Shown here: piece by piece, positions 8,545-16,549 of the stretch
Position numbering within the stretch: the first letter of the stretch is position 1
How the letters are laid out: each line of letters opens with the position of its first letter
Origin: RYN-230 sp963782185
GTDB lineage: Bacteria > Actinomycetota > Actinomycetes > Streptosporangiales > Streptosporangiaceae
DNA: 64,000 nt
Reading direction: 5' to 3'
Assembly (NCBI GenBank): GCA_963782185.1
Contig: CAWAJB010000027.1
Coordinates: 372,001 to 436,000, forward strand
Notes under the pieces: generated by a model
Told to the model about the DNA's origin: nothing
Databases searched by the model: none
Seen by the model: only the letters and a program-made list of their open reading frames with translations
Translations under genes and position numbers: made by a program

Positions 8545-8640
8545 CAACGTGGATACGTTGGATCCCGACACGAATTGCACGCCGGGAACACATCAGGGAT
8601 ATGCCGCCTCTCGACGAGAGGCGTGAAGGGGTAAGGGATC

Positions 8641-9303
8641 ATGAGCGGATCGCGTCATTCGGTACCTGCGTCGGGACGGGAGCTGGCGCGGCAGCCGGCT
8701 TACCGGGAGCACGCCCGCTCCTACGATCGGAGGACTGGCCCACTTCAGAGCTACCGCCAGGCAGTCGTCGAGGCACTCCCAGTCCGCCGCGGGCAGGTGG
8801 TCCTCGACGTGGGATGCGGGACAGGGCTGTGCCACGGCTCGCTCCTGGACAAGGTCGGCCCGCACGGGAGCGTGGTCGGCATCGAGGAGTCACCGGAGAT
8901 GGTGGCGGTGGCACGCGAACGCATCGAGCAGGAGGGCTGGGATAACGTCACGGTCGTGCAGTCCTCAGCCGAGGATGCGCAGATCTCGTTAACCGCAGAC
9001 GCCGCCCTGTTCTGCGCCGTCCACGACATCATGCAGTCCCATGACGCGCTGGCGAACGTCCTGAGCAAGCTACGTCCTGGTGCCGGGGTGGCCGCCGGCG
9101 GCGGCAAGTGGGCGCCACCGTGGATGGTAGCCCTGAACCTGCCCGTGACGATGCTCCACGCCCCCTACGTGCGGAGCTTCCAGGGGTTCCAGCGGCCATG
9201 GCAACATCTCAGCCAACTGCTCGAGCACGTGCACGTACGGCAGCTAGGGCTCGGCAGCGGCTACATCCTGACCGGCCAGGCGCCGGCGTTCAGGCAGGCG
9301 TAA
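8641..9303 (+). CDS. Class I SAM-dependent methyltransferase
   Basis: The 220-residue protein has the Rossmann methyltransferase motif I VVLDVGCGTG near residue 55, the acidic VVGIEESPEMVAVA post-I region, and a motif resembling VVQSSAEDAQ. The C-terminal third is short and divergent, so the substrate cannot be read. The ATG at 8641 follows GGGTAAGGG. The 3' end overlaps the convergent hydrolase gene by 14 bp. An AT-richer promoter region with a palindrome lies upstream. Confidence 0.78.
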   Translation: MSGSRHSVPASGRELARQPAYREHARSYDRRTGPLQSYRQAVVEALPVRRGQVVLDVGCGTGLCHGSLLDKVGPHGSVVGIEESPEMVAVARERIEQEGWDNVTVVQSSAEDAQISLTADAALFCAVHDIMQSHDALANVLSKLRPGAGVAAGGGKWAPPWMVALNLPVTMLHAPYVRSFQGFQRPWQHLSQLLEHVHVRQLGLGSGYILTGQAPAFRQA

Positions 9304-10177
9304 ATACTGCACTGTCGAGGGCTCGCTCCGCTGACCAGCAGGCCTCGAGCAAGGCACGGGCGAACAACCGCGGTGCGTTGATGCATGCCCCGTGATCGCC
9401 GTCCACGTGGTGAACCGTCGCGGTGGGCATTGCCCGGGCCAGTTCAAGCTGGCGGTCCGGGGGCACGATGTGGTCCCGGACCGTGATGACCACCGCGGCC
9501 GGCACATCGACCTGGCTGATCCAGCGGTCCGAGGTGAACCCGCAGACGGCGTGCATGGCCGAGATGGTGGTGGCCAGCGTGGTTCTGCTCAAATGTGCGC
9601 GGGCCCACCTGGCCGTCGCCGGGTCGTCAATACGGCCCAGCAGCGCCAGGCCGAAGAAGTCAGCACTCATCAGATGCAGCATCGGGTTCCACTGGAGGGC
9701 GGCGGCCATCGCCGGCACCGCGAGCGCGGCCATCCGTTCCGCCGGCGATCCGCGGACGTTGCCCGCAGTGGAGCACAACACCAGGCCCGACAGCAGTGAC
9801 GCGTGCCTCCGGTACAGCAACTGGGCCACCATGCCGCCCATGGAATAACCCACGGCAGTGAACCTGGGGATATCAAGGACACCTGCCAGCGCGGCGACAT
9901 CGTCAGCGCACACCTCAAGCCGGAACCGGGAACGCAGCGGGATCCCGTCACCATGGCCACGCAGGTCGGCGGCCACGACCCGGAAATGCCGCCCGAGCAG
10001 CGAGAAGACCTTTCCCCAGTTCAGCTCGGCCGTGCCCGCCACCCCGTGGATAAGCACCAGGGTTCCCGCGCCCGGCGGGCCGACGCACTCCCACACCCGG
10101 GTCGTCCCGCGGCCCGGCAGTTCCACCAGCCGTGTAAGCGGTTTCGCGTATACGCTCGGCAATTCTGGGACGCTCAT
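9290..10177 (-). CDS. Alpha/beta hydrolase
   Basis: Start ATG at 10177 is chosen because GAGGAAGAG lies just upstream. The 295-residue protein has the alpha/beta hydrolase oxyanion segment LVLIHGVAG, nucleophile elbow GYSMGG with Ser112, a candidate Asp in VITVRDHIVPP, and catalytic His in DGDHG. This is a complete Ser-Asp-His triad. Many such enzymes are esterases or lactonases; the substrate is not evident. The gene converges on the methyltransferase gene, overlapping it by 14 bp, and is transcribed away from the luciferase-like remnants. Confidence 0.83.
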   Translation of the reverse strand: MSVPELPSVYAKPLTRLVELPGRGTTRVWECVGPPGAGTLVLIHGVAGTAELNWGKVFSLLGRHFRVVAADLRGHGDGIPLRSRFRLEVCADDVAALAGVLDIPRFTAVGYSMGGMVAQLLYRRHASLLSGLVLCSTAGNVRGSPAERMAALAVPAMAAALQWNPMLHLMSADFFGLALLGRIDDPATARWARAHLSRTTLATTISAMHAVCGFTSDRWISQVDVPAAVVITVRDHIVPPDRQLELARAMPTATVHHVDGDHGACINAPRLFARALLEACWSAERALDSAVFTPA

Positions 10178-10312
10178 TGACTCTTCCTCGGTAACTTTAA
10201 CCACGCCACCAAGGTCTGGAGCGACGTCCCCAAACCGGCCTGACCTACAGCCGTGCCCAGGCGATCACAGCAACTATTCCCTTGAATATACGCTTAGCGA
10301 ACCACCTGGGCA

Positions 10313-10933
10313 ATGGCAACTACCCCCGCAAACCCCTCCCCTCAGGCTGAGGCCGTGTGCCCCGGCTGGGAGCGCCGTGGCGCACGCCGGCGGCCAGGCC
10401 GGGCCCGCCAGGAGCCCGGCGCCACGGACAGGGCTATCCGGCGGAGGCCAGACCAGGTGCGCGGGCGGCTGGACGCCGTCCTCATTGCTGCCCGGGTGGC
10501 GCCGGTGACCCGCCACATCGGGCTGGTGCCGGTGGTCGTCGTCACGCACACCGAGCCGTTTCATGTTTCGAAGGCCATCGCGACGCTCGACTATGTCAGC
10601 GCTGGGCGGGCTGGGGTCCAGGTCCCCGCGGCGGACCGCAAGGCCCGGCTGGATGACCTCGCCGGGCAGGAGTATGCCAGCGACGCGGCTGTCTTCACCG
10701 GCACCCCAGCTCAGCTCGCCGGGCTGATGCAGGAGTGGCGGCAGGCCGGGCTGTCCGGCTTCCGGCTGCGTCCCGGCGGCATCCCCGCGGATCTCGAGGC
10801 GATCACCAGAGGCCTGGTGCCCGAACTGCAGCGCCGCGGCGTGTTCCGCACGTCCTACGAGGCCGGCACGCTGCGCGGGCGGCTGGGGCTGCGCCGGCCC
10901 GCCAGCCGTTACGCCCTCACCGGGAGGAGCTGA
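10313..10933 (+). pseudogene. Luciferase-like monooxygenase (LLM) gene with internal deletion
   Basis: The reading frame of 206 codons is continuous but the protein is about half the length of LLM flavin-dependent oxidoreductases. It joins an N-terminal segment (IGLVPVVVVTHTEPFHVSKA, then ATLDYVSAGRAG) to a C-terminal segment (DAAVFTGTPAQLAGLMQEWR and GFRLRPGGIPADL). The conserved middle of the TIM barrel is missing between GVQV and the next block, and the first strand is replaced by Arg-rich sequence. A functional FMN barrel is not possible. I infer an in-frame internal deletion rather than a small functional protein. A second LLM fragment follows immediately. Confidence 0.75.
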
Positions 10934-10955
10934 CCATGGCCAGGCCGCACAAGCA

Positions 10956-11111
10956 GAGTTCACCGGCTCCCCGAAGCAGGTCGCCGACCAGCTCGAGCAG
11001 CTCCAGGAGGCAACTGGTGCCGACGAGCTGATCATCACGACCATCACCCACGGCCATGCCGACCGGGTCCGCTCCTACCAGCTCCTCGCCGAAGAATGGC
11101 AGCGGCGCTGA
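10956..11111 (+). pseudogene. C-terminal fragment of a second luciferase-like monooxygenase
   Basis: In a different frame from the preceding remnant, about 52 codons encode EFTGSPKQVADQLEQLQ followed by ADELIITTITHGHADRVRSY, the usual C-terminal helix and strand of MsnO8-type LLM oxidoreductases. It ends with a stop at 11109-11111. The remaining 80 percent of the gene is absent. It is a 3' remnant and overlaps the convergent flavoprotein gene by 37 bp. Confidence 0.65.
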
Positions 11112-12355
11112 GTGCCCAGGTACCGCACGAGGTGATCGATCACCTCACGCGCGTCGTCCTCGATACCGTAGATGAACGTGGACTTGCGCCGCCGCAGCAC
11201 CGGCAGCCCCAGGGCGTACAGTCCCGGGCTGTCGACCACACCGCCCTCGTGGTTCAGCTGGCCCTTCGGGCCGACCACCGGCACGTCGAGCCACCCGTAG
11301 TCAGGCCGGAAACCGGTCGCCCACACGATCGCGGCGATCTCGCCGCTTCGCAGGTCGAGCTGCAACCGCGTTGACTCGGGCACGCGTGTCGCCGGGAAGC
11401 GCTCGGGAGGGCCGACGTCGGTGTCATACCCCTCCGCCTTGGCCGACTCGTCGAACGTGTCCAGGAGGCGCTCCATCTTGAGGTCCGCGAGCGAGAACAC
11501 GTTGCGCAGGCCACCGGAGAGCAGCGCGCGGCCGTCACGCACCGCCGCCCAGCGGCCCACCAGCTCGACGCCCATCGAGGCGAGCGCGTTGAGGTCCAGC
11601 GTCGCCCGCTCAGGGGTCCCGACGAGCTGGGGCGACGGCAGCCGCCGGGCCCGGGTCAGATCCTCAACCTCGTCGTACCGCTGGTCCCACACGCCCGACG
11701 CGTCCATCCACCACAGCACATCGCGTCCGCGGTACGTGCGCGGCAGCCGCACGTGCTCCCCCACCGAGAGGATCACCGGCCGGCCCGACTGCCGCAGCTC
11801 GGCCGCCAGCTGCACGCCGGTCGCCGAGGCTCCCACGACGAGCACGCCGCCGTCGGGTAGCTGGGCAGGGTCGCGGTAGCGCAGCGGCGTCAGCTGCCCG
11901 ACGGACGCCGGCACCGCATCGCGCAGCGGCGGCTGCGCTGGCCTATTGCAGGCGCCGCTCGCGATGACCACGGTCCGGGAGTGAATCTCGCCGTGGCTTG
12001 TCGTGACGCGGTACCCGCCGTCGGCCTGCCGCACCTCTGTAACGTTCACGCCCGTCCGGACGGGAGCTCGCGAGACCTTGGCGAAGTGCTCGATGAACTC
12101 GATCACCTCGCCCACCGTCATGTAGCCGTCCGGATCCGGGCCTTCGTAGCCCAGGCCCGGCAGGCGGCTCTGCCAGTTGGGAGTGAGCAGCCGCAGGGAG
12201 TCCCAGCGTTCGCGCCGCCAGGAGTTGGCCACCTCCCCGCGCTCGAGAACGACGTGGTCGATCGACCGGTCGCTGAGGAAGCGGCTCGCAGCGAGGCCCG
12301 CGTGCCCCCCGCCGATGACGACCGTGGTGGTGCGCTCGATGGCTTGGCCCCTCAG
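11075..12355 (-). CDS. FAD/NAD(P)-dependent oxidoreductase (FMO/Trk-like monooxygenase)
   Basis: About 426 residues. A Gly-x-Gly-x-x-Gly FAD motif (VVIGGGHAGLAAS) lies at the N-terminus, a second dinucleotide motif (VLVVGASATGVQLAAEL) in the middle, and an ATGFRPDYGWL motif near the C-terminus, as in flavin monooxygenase-like enzymes. The reading frame is open far upstream into the OsmC gene, but homology begins at its end. No ATG, GTG or TTG lies there; a CTG at 12355-12353 overlaps the OsmC stop as CTGA and is my preferred start, implying translational coupling. The OsmC and flavoprotein genes probably form one thiol/peroxide-related operon facing away from metX. Confidence 0.75.
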   Translation of the reverse strand: MRGQAIERTTTVVIGGGHAGLAASRFLSDRSIDHVVLERGEVANSWRRERWDSLRLLTPNWQSRLPGLGYEGPDPDGYMTVGEVIEFIEHFAKVSRAPVRTGVNVTEVRQADGGYRVTTSHGEIHSRTVVIASGACNRPAQPPLRDAVPASVGQLTPLRYRDPAQLPDGGVLVVGASATGVQLAAELRQSGRPVILSVGEHVRLPRTYRGRDVLWWMDASGVWDQRYDEVEDLTRARRLPSPQLVGTPERATLDLNALASMGVELVGRWAAVRDGRALLSGGLRNVFSLADLKMERLLDTFDESAKAEGYDTDVGPPERFPATRVPESTRLQLDLRSGEIAAIVWATGFRPDYGWLDVPVVGPKGQLNHEGGVVDSPGLYALGLPVLRRRKSTFIYGIEDDAREVIDHLVRYLGTQRRCHSSARSW

Positions 12356-12903
12356 GCGACTTCGACGGTGACGTCCGTCGGATTCGTGAGAGCGTCGAAC
12401 ACGGCGGAGCGCTTCTGGGACTGGGCGACCAGCGCCTCGATCTCCTGCCGCGACGCGTCCGCGTCGATGGTGAACGTCACCTTGATGTCGTTGAAGCCGT
12501 TGCGGACGTCGCTGTCGGCACCGAGGATCCCGCGGATGTCGTGCCCGCCCTCGACCGTCGACTCGACCGAGCGGAGCTGGATGCCGCGGTTCTCCGCGAC
12601 GGACGCGATACCCCCCGTCAGGCAGCTCGCCAGGCCCACGAGGAGGTACTCGATCGGCGTGATGCCGTTGTCCTCCGCGGCGAAGACCTCGGGGTGGTCG
12701 GCTTCGAACGTCCACTCTTCGTTGTGGTTGTGCTCCTCCCCCAGGCCGAAGAAGCTCTGGACCTTGATCGTGCTGTGCACGCCACTTTGCCACTTGGCCG
12801 ACGCGCGCCAGGTGAACTGGGCGGCCTCAGGCGCGCCCTTCAGGACTTCGCGCGCGTCGAGCAGGGCCTGCACGTTAACGCCGTTGGTTACTTCCGTAGT
12901 CAT
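12352..12903 (-). CDS. OsmC/Ohr family peroxiredoxin-like protein
   Basis: The ATG at 12903 gives 183 residues; an upstream in-frame start exists but adds only unmatched sequence. The family pattern is clear: EVFAAEDNGITPIEYLLVGLA followed closely by the buried cysteine of SCLTGGIA, and an alpha/beta C-terminal half. OsmC/Ohr proteins reduce organic hydroperoxides using two cysteines. Only the first Cys, in LASCLTGG, is visible here; the second is not evident, so the peroxidase activity is uncertain and a YhfA-like role is possible. It overlaps the downstream flavoprotein at its stop and is divergent from metX with an 83 bp gap. Confidence 0.82.
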   Translation of the reverse strand: MTTEVTNGVNVQALLDAREVLKGAPEAAQFTWRASAKWQSGVHSTIKVQSFFGLGEEHNHNEEWTFEADHPEVFAAEDNGITPIEYLLVGLASCLTGGIASVAENRGIQLRSVESTVEGGHDIRGILGADSDVRNGFNDIKVTFTIDADASRQEIEALVAQSQKRSAVFDALTNPTDVTVEVA

Positions 12904-12947
12904 ATTGGGTGACGCCCCTTCGATCCCCGGTTTCCCTATCAAGACGC

Positions 12948-12979
12948 TTGACAATACCCTGAGCAGGGCAAGCTACGAT
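12948..12979 (+). promoter_or_regulatory. Candidate leaderless metX promoter with embedded dyad
   Basis: TTGACA at 12948-12953 and TACGAT at 12974-12979 lie 20 bp apart. The -10-like box ends 8 bases before the A of the metX ATG at 12987, and no ribosome-binding sequence is present, so transcription probably starts at or next to the start codon. A perfect dyad CCCTG-AG-CAGGG (12957-12968) lies between the boxes where a repressor could bind. Spacing is longer than ideal. Confidence 0.45.
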
Positions 12980-12986
12980 AGCCCCC

Positions 12987-14234
12987 ATGGCGGAGCCAGC
13001 CTCGACGCTCGCGGCCGGCTCGGTGGGCACGGTCGAGACACAGTACCTCGACCTGCCCGGGCCGGTGCGGCTCGACTGCGGGCGGGAGCTGTACCCGGTC
13101 CGCGTGGCCTACGAGACCTACGGGGCCCTCTCACCCCGGCGCGACAACGTCATCCTGGTGTGCCACGCGCTCAGCGGCGACGCCCATGCGGCGGGCTTCG
13201 CGAAGACGCCGCCCGAGGAGAGCACGCGCGACGGATTCGGGGCCGAGGATCGTGACGACGCAGCCCGCCGGGGGCTCGGCTGGTGGGACGGGATGATCGG
13301 CCCCGGCAAGGCGTTCGACACCGACCGCTTCTTCGTCGTCTCCACGAACCTGCTCGGCGGCTGCCGCGGGACGACGGGGCCGTCGTCGACCGACCCGGCG
13401 ACCGGCCAGCCCTACGGGCCGGACTTCCCCGTGATCACCGTCGCGGACATGGTGCGGACCGAGCGTGCGTTCCTGGACACCCTCGGTATCGAGCGGCTTG
13501 CCGCGGTCGCCGGAGGCTCGCTCGGCGGGATGCAGGCGTTCGAGTGGGCGATCCTGTTTCCTGACCAGGTCGATGCCGTCGTGGCCATCGCCAGCACGCA
13601 TGCCCTGCACCCGCAGGGCGTGGCCTGGAACGCGATCGCGCGGGCCGCGATCACGGGCGACCCGGCCTGGCGGGGCGGCCACTACTACGGCACGGGCGCC
13701 GCGCCGGAGGCCGGCCTGGGGGTGGCCCGGATGGTCGGCCACGTCACGTACCTGTCCGCACCGGCCCTGAACGACAAGTTCGGCCGGCGGCTGCAGTTCG
13801 CCGACGATATCCGCTACACGATCACCGAACCGGAGTTCGAGGTCGAGAGCTACCTGCGGCACCAGGCGGACTCGTTCGTCAGGCGCTTCGACGCCAACAC
13901 CTATCTCTACACGTCGCGCGCGCTGACGTATTTCGATCTCGCCCGGCAGCACGGCGGCGGATCGCTCACCCGGGCACTCGAAGGCATCTCGGCGCGTACC
14001 CTGCTGATCGCGTTCAGCTCCGACTGGCTGTACCCGCCGACCTCGTCGGGGGAGGTCGCCAACGCGCTTCGCGCTCTCGGCAAGCCGGCCGAGCTCCATG
14101 TCATCGAGGCCCCGTACGGCCACGACTGCTTCCTGCTCGAGGAAGCGCGCCAGACCCCCATAATCCGCCAGTTCCTGGGCCAGCACAGCTCTTTGAGCAA
14201 GCACGGGCTGGCCGAAGACGGAGCCGGCGGATGA
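12987..14234 (+). CDS. metX: Homoserine O-acetyltransferase family enzyme
   Basis: The 415-residue enzyme transfers an acyl group, normally acetyl from acetyl-CoA, to homoserine for methionine synthesis. Motifs present are NVILVCHALSGDAHAAG, RGTTGPSSTDP, the nucleophile elbow GGSLGGMQAFEW with Ser178, the Asp of SSDWLYPP, and the His of YGHDCFLLE, completing the catalytic triad. A charged insertion near residues 77-96 makes it a little longer than typical MetX. Acetyl versus succinyl specificity cannot be settled by eye, but the adjacent metY favours O-acetylhomoserine. It heads a three-gene operon and seems to be read from a leaderless transcript. Confidence 0.92.
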   Translation: MAEPASTLAAGSVGTVETQYLDLPGPVRLDCGRELYPVRVAYETYGALSPRRDNVILVCHALSGDAHAAGFAKTPPEESTRDGFGAEDRDDAARRGLGWWDGMIGPGKAFDTDRFFVVSTNLLGGCRGTTGPSSTDPATGQPYGPDFPVITVADMVRTERAFLDTLGIERLAAVAGGSLGGMQAFEWAILFPDQVDAVVAIASTHALHPQGVAWNAIARAAITGDPAWRGGHYYGTGAAPEAGLGVARMVGHVTYLSAPALNDKFGRRLQFADDIRYTITEPEFEVESYLRHQADSFVRRFDANTYLYTSRALTYFDLARQHGGGSLTRALEGISARTLLIAFSSDWLYPPTSSGEVANALRALGKPAELHVIEAPYGHDCFLLEEARQTPIIRQFLGQHSSLSKHGLAEDGAGG

Positions 14235-14253
14235 CGTCGGAGAAGGGATCTTC

Positions 14254-15606
14254 GTGACCGACCAGCCCTCCCGGGCCGAGGCTGTGCCTGCCGAGCAGGA
14301 CCGCGCATTCGGCTTCGAGACCCGGCAGTTGCACGCCGGGCAGCGGCCCGACCCGAACACGGGCGCGCGCGCGGCGCCGATCTTCCAGACGACCAGCTAC
14401 GTGTTCGAGGACCCGGAATCCGCGGCGGCCTACTTCAACCTGCAGGAATACGGGAACACGTATTCGCGCATCATGAACCCGACCGTCGCGGTGTTCGAGG
14501 AGCGGGTGGCGAACCTGGAGGGCGGCGCTGGCGCGGTGGCGTTCGCCAGCGGGCTCGCCGCGCAGGCGGCCGCGCTGTTCACGCTGCTGGAGCCGGGCGA
14601 CCACCTGGTCTCGTCCTCGGCGCTCTACGGCGGGACCGTGAACCAGTTCAAGCATGTGCTGCGCAAGATGAACGTGGAGCTGACCTGGGTCGATCCCGAC
14701 GACCCGGATGCGTGGCGGAAGGCGGTCCGCGCCAACACCAAGGCGTTCTTCGGCGAGACGATCGGCAACCCGGGCGGGAACGTGCTGGACATCGAGACGG
14801 TGGCGGCCATCGCGCACGAGCACGAGCTGCCGCTGATCGTGGACAGCACGTTCGCGACGCCGTACCTGTGCCGCCCGATCGAATGGGGCGCCGACATCGT
14901 GATCCACTCGGCGACCAAGTTCATCGGCGGCCACGGCACGAGCATCGGCGGCGTCGTCGTCGAGGCGGGCACGTTCAACTGGTCCAACGGGCGGTTCCCG
15001 GTGGTCGCGGATCCGTCGCCGGCCTACCACGGCCTGCAGTTCCACGAGACGTTCGGGACGTACGGCTACCTGATGAAGCTGCGGGCCGAGACCCTGCGCG
15101 ATCTGGGCGGGGCGCTCGCTCCGTTCAATGCCTTCCTGTTCCTGCAGGGGCTCGAGACGCTGTCGCTGCGGATGGAACGCCACGTCGAGAACGCGCGGGC
15201 GGTCGCGACGTTCCTGCAGGCGCACGAGCTGGCGTCGAATGTGACCTACCCTGGCCTGCCGGCGAGCAGGTACCGGCCGCTGGTGGAGAAGTACCTGCCG
15301 CGCGGGGCGGGCGCGGTGTTCTCGTTCGACTGCGCCGGTGGCCGGGCCGGCGGGCAGAACCTCATCCGCGGCGTGACGCTCTGGTCCCACCTGGCGAACG
15401 TCGGCGACGCGAAGAGCCTGATCATCCACCCGGCCAGCACGACGCACCGCCAGCTGGGCGACGACGAACTGCGGGCGGCCGGCGTCGGGCCGGGGACGGT
15501 GCGGCTGTCGGTGGGGACCGAGTCCGTCGAGGACCTGATCTGGGATCTGGAGCAGGGGTTCGCGCGGGTCGCCGCGACAGCGGGGGAGAAGGTAGCGACG
15601 GCATGA
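14254..15606 (+). CDS. metY: O-acetylhomoserine sulfhydrylase (aminocarboxypropyltransferase)
   Basis: This 450-residue PLP enzyme of the Cys/Met metabolism family makes homocysteine from O-acetylhomoserine and sulfide. It has the N-terminal FETRQLHAGQRPDPNTGARA signature, YSRIMNPTV, a conserved Asp in LIVDSTFATPYLCRP, and the PLP lysine in HSATKFIGGHG (Lys222). The C-terminus contains the substrate-binding segment SVGTESVEDL. The GTG at 14254 starts 19 bp after metX. The stop overlaps the next gene as ATGA, so the two are translationally coupled. Full family length. Confidence 0.93.
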   Translation: MTDQPSRAEAVPAEQDRAFGFETRQLHAGQRPDPNTGARAAPIFQTTSYVFEDPESAAAYFNLQEYGNTYSRIMNPTVAVFEERVANLEGGAGAVAFASGLAAQAAALFTLLEPGDHLVSSSALYGGTVNQFKHVLRKMNVELTWVDPDDPDAWRKAVRANTKAFFGETIGNPGGNVLDIETVAAIAHEHELPLIVDSTFATPYLCRPIEWGADIVIHSATKFIGGHGTSIGGVVVEAGTFNWSNGRFPVVADPSPAYHGLQFHETFGTYGYLMKLRAETLRDLGGALAPFNAFLFLQGLETLSLRMERHVENARAVATFLQAHELASNVTYPGLPASRYRPLVEKYLPRGAGAVFSFDCAGGRAGGQNLIRGVTLWSHLANVGDAKSLIIHPASTTHRQLGDDELRAAGVGPGTVRLSVGTESVEDLIWDLEQGFARVAATAGEKVATA

Positions 15607-16085
15607 CCGATCTCGCGCGATATCAGGACTCACTGACCATTCAGCGGGTGGTGCACAGCGCCAGGACGATCGCGGTCGTCGGCCTGTCCGGCAACGAGCT
15701 ACGGGCCAGCAACTTCGTTGGCTACTACCTCAGGCGGCACGGCTACCACGTGATCCCGGTGAATCCCCGCGAGAGCGAGATCCTCGGGCAGAAGTGCTAC
15801 GCGCGCCTGCTGGACGTGCCAGTTCCGGTGGACATCGTGAACGTGTTCCGCGCGCCGGATGCGCTGCCGGGCATCGCGCGGGACGCGGTGGCGATTCACG
15901 CCACCGCCCTCTGGTGCCAGTTCGGCGTGATCAACGAGGAGGGGGCGCGGATCGCCGAGGAGGGCGGCGTCACGGTGATCATGGACTGCTGCCTGAAGGT
16001 TGAGCACGCGCGCTACGTGGGCCGGATGCACTGGCTCGGCTTCAACACGCAGCGCATCACGTCCGTCCGTTCCGGGCTCCAGTAG
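15603..16085 (+). CDS. CoA-binding domain protein (YccU-like)
   Basis: The 160-residue protein begins with an ATG that overlaps the metY stop. It has a CoA-binding Rossmann pattern: TIAVVGLSGNELRASN near residue 22, GYHVIPVNPRESEILG, and a C-terminal LWCQFGVINEEGA followed by VIMDCCLKVEH, typical of YccU-like proteins. Such proteins bind CoA and lack the ligase catalytic parts. They are recurrent next to metX/metY in actinobacteria, suggesting a support or regulatory role in the acyl-homoserine route, though none is proved. Confidence 0.85.
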   Translation: MTDLARYQDSLTIQRVVHSARTIAVVGLSGNELRASNFVGYYLRRHGYHVIPVNPRESEILGQKCYARLLDVPVPVDIVNVFRAPDALPGIARDAVAIHATALWCQFGVINEEGARIAEEGGVTVIMDCCLKVEHARYVGRMHWLGFNTQRITSVRSGLQ

Positions 16086-16123
16086 CTCCAGGCCCCCAGT
16101 GCGGTTCCCGGCTGCCACGCCCA

Positions 16124-16441
16124 GCGTGACGTCATCGACCTGACCTTGATCGCCGCCGCGGCCCGGGCCGGGGCGGACCGCCTGGCCCGTGCGCTGGTCA
16201 GCGAGCGCGTCCAGCGCAAGCCATCGGCCGCGGACGCGGCGTCGACGACACCGTGCGGCCCGGCCTGAGCGCGATCCGTCTCGACGTCAGTGTGACCGGG
16301 CCGGAAAGCCCCGAGCGCTACCAGGACCTCGCGGCCGCAGTCGACGAGCACTGCCCCGTCCTCGACCTGTTCCGCAACCCGGTGCCGGTGACCCGCACGC
16401 TGGCCACCGCAGCCGGCCAGGCGCCCGCACCCCAGGCCTGA
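16124..16441 (+). pseudogene. OsmC-family C-terminal remnant beside an unidentified fragment
   Basis: Two open pieces in different frames lack proper starts. The downstream piece (16253-16441) encodes AIRLDVSVTGPESPERYQDL then HCPVLDLFRNPVPVTRTLA, the usual C-terminal third of an OsmC-family protein, including its second conserved cysteine. The upstream piece (about 16124-16267) encodes DLTLIAAAARAGADRLARAL in another frame and was not identified. I read this as debris of at least one decayed gene. Confidence 0.6.
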
Positions 16442-16549
16442 CCGTCCGCGGATCATCGCTCCGGGACGAGGCGGCCTTAACTGGCGTTGCGCCTGGGCTC
16501 CTGGGCCGGGGGTGTGGCGGTAATTGACGGATTCCGTCAGGATCAAGCC

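Larger units (their letters stand above)
8278..8640. other. AT-richer divergent intergenic region
   Basis: This 363 bp gap separates divergent genes. It is visibly lower in GC than its surroundings, especially 8400-8600, and no reading frame in it shows coding bias. It contains a TTGACA box on the minus strand at 8412-8407 with TATCCG (8390-8385) after 16 bp, a candidate promoter for the TIM-barrel gene, and a dyad at 8526-8544. Confidence 0.6.

Noticed and set aside
12904..12986. SAM or other riboswitch upstream of metX
   Set aside because: The gap is only 83 bp and lacks conserved SAM-aptamer elements; it fits a leaderless promoter better.
14101..15633. Long open frame antisense to metY
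   Set aside because: It mirrors codons of a clearly functional gene; high GC at third positions removes stops on the opposite strand. No motif and no start signal.
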